DNA of 64,000 nucleotides from Ramlibacter tataouinensis (GTDB lineage Bacteria > Pseudomonadota > Gammaproteobacteria > Burkholderiales > Burkholderiaceae_C), in NCBI RefSeq assembly GCF_001580455.1, contig NZ_CP010951.1:620001-684000 (forward strand), given 5' to 3'. Made by a program: the position numbers and the translations under genes. How positions within the stretch are numbered: position 1 is the first letter of the stretch; every line of letters begins with the position of its first letter. The notes under the pieces were generated by a model. That model saw only the letters and a program-made list of their open reading frames with translations, had not been told where the DNA came from and did no database searches. Positions 58,301 through 64,000 of this stretch are shown here, in pieces.

Positions 58301-60133
58301 TCAGGGCTTGCCGTTGCCCGGCCCGTACTCGGGCACCTGGGCGCGCAGCCACTCGCGAACCTGCTCGCCCGGCGGCTCCGGCCCCACGTCCTCGATCCAG
58401 CGCAGCACCGCTTCCTCGTCACGGGGCTCCGCCGCGGTCTTGGCCACGCGCAGCTTCGGATGCGGGGTGGGCTCGGTGGTTTCGTCGTCGGCCAGCAGCT
58501 CCTCGTAGAGCTTCTCGCCCGGACGCAGCCCGGTGAAGGTGATGGGGATGTCCTGCTCGGTCTTGCCTGAAAGCCGGATCAGCATGCGCGCCAGCTCCAG
58601 GATCTTCATCGGCTCGCCCATGTCCATCACGAAGATCTGCCCGGAACGGCCCATCAGCCCGGCCTGCAGCACCAGTTGCGCGGCCTCGGGGATGGTCATG
58701 AAATAGCGCACGATCTCCGGGTGGGTCACGGTCACCGGCCCGCCGCGGGCGATCTGGGTGGTGAACCTGGGCACCACCGAGCCGCTGGAACCCAGCACAT
58801 TGCCGAAGCGCACCGACACGTAGCGCGTGTCCGGGTAGCGCGCGGCGAGCGCCTGGACCATCATCTCGGCCAGCCGCTTGCTTGCGCCCATCACGTTAGT
58901 GGGGTTCACGGCCTTGTCGGTGGAGATCAGCACGAAGCGCCGGGTGCCGCACTCGCCGGCCAGGCGCGCTGCGTGCAGCGTGCCTGCCACGTTGGTGCGC
59001 AGCGCCTCGATCTCGTTGTGCTCCTCCATCAGGGGTACGTGCTTGTAGGCTGCGGCATGCAGGACCACGGCGGGGCGGTGGCGCTGCATGATGGCGCGCA
59101 GCCGGTCCACCTCGCGCACGTTCGCTGTGTAGTAGACGCCGTGCATGCGGGGATGCGCGGCCTGCAGCTCCTGCTCGAGCTGGTAGACCGCGTACTCCGA
59201 CACGTCCACGCAGACCAGCTTGCCGACACCGAAGCGCGAGACCTGGCGGCACAGCTCCGACCCGATCGAGCCGCCCGCGCCGGTCACGAGCACCGTCTGC
59301 CCGGAGAACAGTTCTGCCAGGCCGGCGACGTCCAGCTGCACCGGGTCGCGCCCCAGCAGGTCATCGATCTCCACCTTGCGCGGCTCGGCCGGGTCGTGCT
59401 GCAGCCACTCATCGGCCCGCCGCATCGTCAGCAGCGTCACGCCGGAGCCGCTGGCCTTCAGCAGCGCTTCGCGCCGCTGCGGCGAGCCCGGGGGCGAGGC
59501 CACCAGGGCGGTGCTGGCGCCCGCCAGCTGGCCGGCCTGGGCGATCATTTCGATGGTGCCGAGCACCGGCACGTTCTGCAGCCAGCGGCCGCGGTCCTCT
59601 GGCTGGGGCGTGAGGATGCCGACCGGCTCCCAGTGGTGCGAACCCTTGAGCGCGCGCAGCGCGGCAGCCGCGTCTGACAGCGCCCCGATGATGAGAAGGG
59701 GCCGCATCTGGGCGACGGCCGGGAAACCGCGCTCGGTCTGCATGCGCCAGGCCACCCGCACACCGCCGAGGAACAGGACGGCCAGCAGCGGATGCAACAC
59801 CAGCACCGTGCGGGGAAAGGCCTCGTAGCGCTGCATCAGCACCAGGGCAGCCGTGGTCGCTCCGCCGATCGCCACGCACACGCCGAGTTGGCGCAGTTCC
59901 GACAGGCTCACATAGCGCCAGACCTGCCGGTAGACGTTGCCGAAAATCAGGATGCCGAGGTTGGCGGCTAGCATCCAGGGCAGCGACACCCATGCCACCG
60001 GGATGAACTCCGCCGGCATGTCCAGGTTGAACCGAAGCCAGAACGCGATCCACCAGGCGATGAACAGCAGCGCCGCGTCCACGACGACGTGGAGGGGGCG
60101 AATCAGGTGCGGGGACAGGGCGGGCGATGGCAT
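58301..60133 (-). CDS. Membrane-bound UDP-sugar 4,6-dehydratase (CapD/WbpM family)
   Basis: A 610-residue protein with four N-terminal transmembrane helices (about 14-34, 46-66, 84-104, 108-128) and a nucleotide-binding linker domain. The C-terminal extended SDR domain has TGAGGSIGSE (284-293) and the active-site stretch STDKAVNPTNVMGASK, where Met415 replaces the usual tyrosine before K419. That substitution is normal for WbpM/PglF-type enzymes, which make UDP-4-keto-6-deoxy sugars for surface glycans. It is divergent from pseB, so the locus holds two related dehydratases. Confidence 0.88.
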   Translation of the reverse strand: MPSPALSPHLIRPLHVVVDAALLFIAWWIAFWLRFNLDMPAEFIPVAWVSLPWMLAANLGILIFGNVYRQVWRYVSLSELRQLGVCVAIGGATTAALVLMQRYEAFPRTVLVLHPLLAVLFLGGVRVAWRMQTERGFPAVAQMRPLLIIGALSDAAAALRALKGSHHWEPVGILTPQPEDRGRWLQNVPVLGTIEMIAQAGQLAGASTALVASPPGSPQRREALLKASGSGVTLLTMRRADEWLQHDPAEPRKVEIDDLLGRDPVQLDVAGLAELFSGQTVLVTGAGGSIGSELCRQVSRFGVGKLVCVDVSEYAVYQLEQELQAAHPRMHGVYYTANVREVDRLRAIMQRHRPAVVLHAAAYKHVPLMEEHNEIEALRTNVAGTLHAARLAGECGTRRFVLISTDKAVNPTNVMGASKRLAEMMVQALAARYPDTRYVSVRFGNVLGSSGSVVPRFTTQIARGGPVTVTHPEIVRYFMTIPEAAQLVLQAGLMGRSGQIFVMDMGEPMKILELARMLIRLSGKTEQDIPITFTGLRPGEKLYEELLADDETTEPTPHPKLRVAKTAAEPRDEEAVLRWIEDVGPEPPGEQVREWLRAQVPEYGPGNGKP

Positions 60134-60207
60134 GGAGGTATCCTATTGTCCCTCAGTCAATTCCCCCGCCGCCCGGGCCGGCGTGTTTTCGCCCGTTTGC
60201 TTCTTAC

Positions 60208-61212
60208 ATGTTCAACGACAAGTCCATCCTTATCACCGGCGGCACGGGTTCTTTCGGCCATCGCTATGTGCAGACCCTGCTGGCGGGCTACAAGCCCGCC
60301 CGCCTGGTGGTGTTCTCCCGGGACGAGCTGAAACAATATGAGATGCAGCAGCGCTTCGACGCCGGCTGCATGCGCTATTTCCTCGGCGACGTGCGCGACC
60401 CGGATCGCCTGATGCAGGCCATGCGCGGCGTCGACATCGTGATCCACGCCGCTGCCCTGAAACAGGTGCCCGCCGCGGAATACAACCCGATGGAGTGCAT
60501 CAAGACCAACGTGCACGGCGCCGAGAACGTGATCCGGGCGGCCATCGAGAACAACGTGCAGAAGGTGATCGCCCTGTCGACCGACAAGGCGGCCAACCCG
60601 ATCAACCTCTACGGCGCCACCAAGCTCGCTTCGGACAAGCTGTTCGTGGCGGCCAACAACATGGTGGGCTCGGCCGGCACGCGCTTTGCCGTGGTGCGCT
60701 ACGGCAATGTCGTGGGCTCGCGCGGCTCGGTGGTGCCGCTGTTCGAGCGCCTGATCCGCGAAGGCGCGAAGAGCCTGCCGATCACGGACCCGCGCATGAC
60801 CCGCTTCTGGATCAGCCTGCAGCAGGGCGTGGATTTCGTGCTGGAGAATTTTTCCCGCATGCGCGGCGGCGAGATCTTCGTGCCCAAGATCCCATCCATC
60901 CGCATGCCGGACCTGGCCCAGGCCATGGCACCCGAGCTGCCGACGCACACCATCGGCATCCGTCCCGGCGAGAAGCTGCACGAGATCATGTGCCCGGCCG
61001 ACGATTCGCACCTGACGCTGGAATTCCCCAAGCACTACGTGATCCGCCCGACCATCCGCTTCTACAACGTGGACATGGACTACACGAAGGACGGTCTGGG
61101 TGAAGAGGGCAAGCCGGTGCCCGAAGGCTTCGAATACAACTCGGGCAACAACCAGCGCTTCCTGTCGCCCGCCGAGATCCGCGAATTCAACCAGCGCGCG
61201 ATGGCCGCATGA
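60208..61212 (+). CDS. pseB: UDP-GlcNAc 4,6-dehydratase (inverting)
   Basis: A 334-residue soluble SDR, first step of pseudaminic acid synthesis. The cofactor motif is ITGGTGSFG (9-17), and the catalytic pair Y135 and K139 lies in NLYGATK. Short length with no membrane helices and the neighbouring pseC separate it from WbpM types. The internal ATG at 60208 is the start. It ends with an ATGA overlap into pseC. Confidence 0.92.
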   Translation: MFNDKSILITGGTGSFGHRYVQTLLAGYKPARLVVFSRDELKQYEMQQRFDAGCMRYFLGDVRDPDRLMQAMRGVDIVIHAAALKQVPAAEYNPMECIKTNVHGAENVIRAAIENNVQKVIALSTDKAANPINLYGATKLASDKLFVAANNMVGSAGTRFAVVRYGNVVGSRGSVVPLFERLIREGAKSLPITDPRMTRFWISLQQGVDFVLENFSRMRGGEIFVPKIPSIRMPDLAQAMAPELPTHTIGIRPGEKLHEIMCPADDSHLTLEFPKHYVIRPTIRFYNVDMDYTKDGLGEEGKPVPEGFEYNSGNNQRFLSPAEIREFNQRAMAA

Positions 61213-62363
61213 TCCCGTACGGCCGCCAGCAGATCTCCGACGAGGACGTTGCCGCCGTCATCGAGGTCCTGCGCTCGGATTTCCTGACGCAGGGCCCGCG
61301 GGTGCCCGCCTTCGAGGCGGCCGTGGCCGGGTACGTGGGCGCGCCGTATGCGGTGGCAGTGAACAGCGCCACCTCGGCGCTTCACATCGCCTGCATCGCG
61401 CTGGGCGTGGGACCGGGCGACCTGGTGTGGACCTGCCCCAACAGCTTCCTGGCGTCGGCCAACTGCGCGCTCTACTGCGGCGCGGACGTCGACTTCGTGG
61501 ACATGGATCCGCACGACATGAACATGTCCGTCGAGGCGCTGCGCGAAAAGCTGGGGCACGCCAGGCAAGCCGGGCGCCTGCCCAAGGTGGTGATCCCGGT
61601 GGACTTCGCGGGCCGCCCGGCCCGCCTGGAGCCCATGCGCCAGCTGGCCGACGAATACGGCTTCGCCATCGTGGAGGACGCCTCGCACGCGGTGGGTTCG
61701 ACCTACCGCGGGCACCGGGTCGGCGGCCATCCCTGGGCCGACATCACGGTGTTCAGCTTCCACCCGGTCAAGATCATCACTACCGCCGAGGGCGGCCTCG
61801 CGCTCACCCGCGACGCCGAGCTGGCGCGCCGCATGCAGCTCGCCCGCTCGCACGGCATGACGCGCGAAGCGCCGGAGATGGACCATCCGCCCGATGGGCC
61901 CTGGTACTACCAGCAAGTGCTTCTGGGCTTCAACTACCGCCTGACCGACCTGCAGGCGGCGCTCGGCATCAAGCAGCTCGAACGCATCGAGGAATTCATC
62001 GCCCGCCGCCAGCAGGTGCGCGCGCGCTACGACCGCGAGCTCGCCGCCCTGCCGCTGGTGCTGCCGCCGGCCGACGAGGACGGCCGCTCGGCGCTGCACC
62101 TGTACCCGGTGCAGCTGCCCAAGGGGCAGGAGGCGCGCCGCACCGCGGTGTTCGAGGGCCTGCGGCGCCGCGGCATCGGCGTCAACGTCCACTACATCCC
62201 GATCCACACGCAGCCCTACTACCGGGCGCTGGGCTTTTCGCGCGGCGATTTCCCGGCTGCGGAAAGCTACTACGAGCGCGCCTTCAGCCTGCCCATGCAC
62301 GCCGGACTCACCGACGACGAGGTGACCCAGGTGATCGAGGCCCTGCGCGCCGAGCTCGCCTGA
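61209..62363 (+). CDS. pseC: UDP-4-amino-4,6-dideoxy-N-acetyl-altrosamine transaminase
   Basis: A 384-residue DegT/DnrJ/EryC1-family aminotransferase. The PLP lysine is K188 in FHPVKIITTAEGG, with VEDASHAVGSTYRG before it. It takes the PseB product in the pseudaminic acid pathway. It is coupled to pseB and shares one base with the next gene. Confidence 0.92.
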   Translation: MIPYGRQQISDEDVAAVIEVLRSDFLTQGPRVPAFEAAVAGYVGAPYAVAVNSATSALHIACIALGVGPGDLVWTCPNSFLASANCALYCGADVDFVDMDPHDMNMSVEALREKLGHARQAGRLPKVVIPVDFAGRPARLEPMRQLADEYGFAIVEDASHAVGSTYRGHRVGGHPWADITVFSFHPVKIITTAEGGLALTRDAELARRMQLARSHGMTREAPEMDHPPDGPWYYQQVLLGFNYRLTDLQAALGIKQLERIEEFIARRQQVRARYDRELAALPLVLPPADEDGRSALHLYPVQLPKGQEARRTAVFEGLRRRGIGVNVHYIPIHTQPYYRALGFSRGDFPAAESYYERAFSLPMHAGLTDDEVTQVIEALRAELA

Positions 62364-63250
62364 TGCAACAGCTCGTGCTCGGCACGGCCCAGTTCGGGCT
62401 GGACTACGGCGTCACCAATGCGCGCGGGCGCGTGCCCGAAACCGAAACGGCGCAGCTGCTGGACCAAGCCTGGGCGGGCGGCGTCCGGCTGCTGGACACC
62501 GCGCGCGCCTACGGTGATTCCGAGCAGGTGCTCGGCTCGCTGCTGCCGGCCACGGGCCGCGCCTGGCGCGTGATCACCAAGACCCTGCCCCTGCGCAGCG
62601 GGCAGGTGGACCGGGCCGGCGTGGCGGCAGTCGATGCGGCCTTCGCCGAATCCCTGCAGCGCCTGGGCCAGTCTCAGGTCGACGCCCTGCTGGTGCACCA
62701 GGCGCAGGACCTGCTGGTTCCCGGCGGTGACGCGCTCTACGCGTGGATGAGAGAGCAAAAGCAACGCGGTCTCGCCCGCCGCATCGGCGCCTCGGTGTAC
62801 GACGGGCAGGAGATCGCCGCGCTGCTCGACCGGTTCGAGCTCGATGTCGTCCAGCTGCCTTCGAACATCGCCGACCAGCGCCTGCTGCAGGACGGCAGCG
62901 CCCAACGCCTGCACGCGGCCGGCGTGGAAATCCACGTGCGTTCGCTGTTCCTGCAGGGCGTGCTGCTCGCGCCCGCCGCCTTTGCCGCCGACCGCTTTGG
63001 TGCACAGGCCGCCTGGCTGGTGGATTTCCACCGGGAGTGCGTCCAGCGCGGTGTCACGCCGCAGCAGGCCTGCCTCGGGTACTTCCGCCATCACGCGCAG
63101 TTCTCGGCCGCCGTGGTGGGCGTGTCCCATCCGGGCGAGCTCGGCGAACTGCTCGCCGCCTGGGACGGCGCGCCGTCCATGGACTGGTCCGGATGGGCGG
63201 TGGACAATACCGCCTTTACCGATCCCCGACTCTGGAAGCCGCGTTCTTGA
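62363..63250 (+). CDS. Aldo/keto reductase of the pse locus
   Basis: A 295-residue AKR-fold protein. LVLGTAQFGLDYGVTN opens the barrel, LLDTARAYGDSEQVLG holds the catalytic Asp and Tyr, and VITKTLPL holds the lysine. AKR members occur in some pseudaminic and legionaminic loci, but no fixed step is known. It could reduce a keto sugar to give a variant nonulosonate. The start and stop both overlap neighbours, so it belongs to the operon. Confidence 0.82.
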   Translation: MQQLVLGTAQFGLDYGVTNARGRVPETETAQLLDQAWAGGVRLLDTARAYGDSEQVLGSLLPATGRAWRVITKTLPLRSGQVDRAGVAAVDAAFAESLQRLGQSQVDALLVHQAQDLLVPGGDALYAWMREQKQRGLARRIGASVYDGQEIAALLDRFELDVVQLPSNIADQRLLQDGSAQRLHAAGVEIHVRSLFLQGVLLAPAAFAADRFGAQAAWLVDFHRECVQRGVTPQQACLGYFRHHAQFSAAVVGVSHPGELGELLAAWDGAPSMDWSGWAVDNTAFTDPRLWKPRS

Positions 63251-64000
63251 ATTCCCCGGCCCGACCGACCGTCGCCATCGTCCAGGCTCGCATGAGCTCG
63301 ACCCGTCTGCCCGGCAAGGTGCTGCTGCGAAGCTGCGGCAAGCCGTTGCTGCAACACCTGATCGAGCGCGCCCGGCGGTGCCCGCAGATCGACCAGCTGG
63401 TCGTGGCCACCAGCACCGATGCCAGCGACGATCCGCTGCAGTCGCTGTGCGACGGACTGGGCGTGCCCTGCCATCGCGGCAGCCTCGACGACGTGCTGGA
63501 CCGCTTCATGGGCGCCGCGCGCCCCTTGGCCCCCGGCTGGGTGGTGCGGCTCACGGGCGACTGCCCGCTGATCGACCCCGACGTCATCGGCCGTGTGGTC
63601 TCGGCTGCGCGCGAGCCGGGCGTGGACTATGCGTCCAATGCGCTGGTGCCCACCTTCCCCGACGGGCTCGATGTGGAATGCATGCGCGCCGAGGTGCTGG
63701 AACAGGCCTGGCGCGAGGCCCGCAAGCCCAGCGAGCGCGAGCACGTGACCCCCTTCATCCACACCCAGCCCGAGCGTTTTGCATTGCGGCAGGTGCGCCA
63801 GGAGGCCGACCTGTCGGCGCTGCGCTGGACGGTGGACGAGCCGAGCGACTTCGTCTTCGTCTCGCAGGTGTTCGAGCACCTGTACCCTGTGCAACCCGAC
63901 TTCCGCATGAACGACGTGCTGGAGTTGCTGCGGCGCGAGCCGCGACTGGCCCGCATCAACACCGGCCTGGCGCGAAACGAAGGCTACGCGCGTTCGCTGG
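63247..64000 (+). CDS. SpsF-type cytidylyltransferase, partial (runs off the right edge)
   Basis: At least 251 residues, with no stop before the window ends. It has the nucleotidyltransferase start VAIVQARMSSTRLPGKVL, GDCPLIDPDV and FPDGLDVECM typical of the SpsF/CTP-transferase family. The TTG start overlaps the aldo/keto reductase stop as TTGA; an ATG at 63292 would remove the nucleotide-binding loop and is unlikely. It may activate a nonulosonic acid or related sugar with CTP. Confidence 0.82.
   Translation, partial: MNSPARPTVAIVQARMSSTRLPGKVLLRSCGKPLLQHLIERARRCPQIDQLVVATSTDASDDPLQSLCDGLGVPCHRGSLDDVLDRFMGAARPLAPGWVVRLTGDCPLIDPDVIGRVVSAAREPGVDYASNALVPTFPDGLDVECMRAEVLEQAWREARKPSEREHVTPFIHTQPERFALRQVRQEADLSALRWTVDEPSDFVFVSQVFEHLYPVQPDFRMNDVLELLRREPRLARINTGLARNEGYARSL

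Overview
The window is GC-rich, gene-dense bacterial DNA without tRNA, rRNA, insertion sequences, CRISPR arrays or phage genes. Gene content and order point to a betaproteobacterium of the order Burkholderiales, most likely Comamonadaceae (Ramlibacter/Variovorax-like). The clues are leuC-entericidin-leuD-leuB-asd-fimV-truA-trpF-trpB-trpA-accD, sdhCDAB-sdhE-gltA next to mdh and a GntR regulator, DUF3579 beside argD-argF, and pcnB-HAD-hda-purM. The family call is an inference from gene order and protein sequence, not from a database search.

Layout. 1-1.8 kb: end of a respiratory dehydrogenase locus (triheme cytochrome c) coupled to a small phosphatase. 1.8-6.6 kb (minus): purM-hda-HAD-pcnB-folK-atpE, with a lone ATP synthase subunit c gene at the end. 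6.7-10.8 kb: MFS transporter, SirB1-like protein, murJ and rpsT. 10.9-14.9 kb: a secreted Cache-domain protein, then DUF3579 divergent from argD-argF and a YkgJ-type protein. 14.9-19 kb: kynB-kynU-kynA and a convergent FAD monooxygenase. 19-24.2 kb (minus): acnA, and serC-serA. 24.3-27.7 kb: small accessory and stress genes. 27.8-33 kb (minus): mdh, a CitE-like lyase, a secreted protein and acnB, divergent from a GntR/UTRA regulator. 34-36.2 kb (minus): a J-domain/lipoprotein trio. 36.4-41.4 kb: sdhCDABE-gltA. 41.5-44.8 kb (minus): modABCE. 44.9-57 kb: the leu-asd-fimV-truA-trp-accD block. 57-58.3 kb: YggT and a LON-domain protein. 58.3-64 kb: a surface nucleotide-sugar locus with pseB and pseC, running off the right edge.

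How the genes work together. Both aconitases, citrate synthase, succinate dehydrogenase and malate dehydrogenase lie within about 22 kb. A 12-bp perfect palindrome, TCTTATATAAGA, lies in the mdh/gntR divergent region and recurs 21 kb away in the promoter of the DUF3579 gene next to argD. At both places it sits in the spacer of a predicted sigma-70 promoter, so I infer it is the operator of the GntR regulator. Other readable regulation includes a probable ModE operator upstream of modA, an extended -10 promoter written into the 3' end of leuC with rare codons, a terminator-like hairpin in the argD leader, and a clear fimV promoter.

Most of the window is conserved housekeeping DNA. The less explained parts are the J-domain trio, the secreted proteins at 10.9 and 30.5 kb, the orphan atpE, and the pse locus with its extra aldo/keto reductase and SpsF-type cytidylyltransferase.
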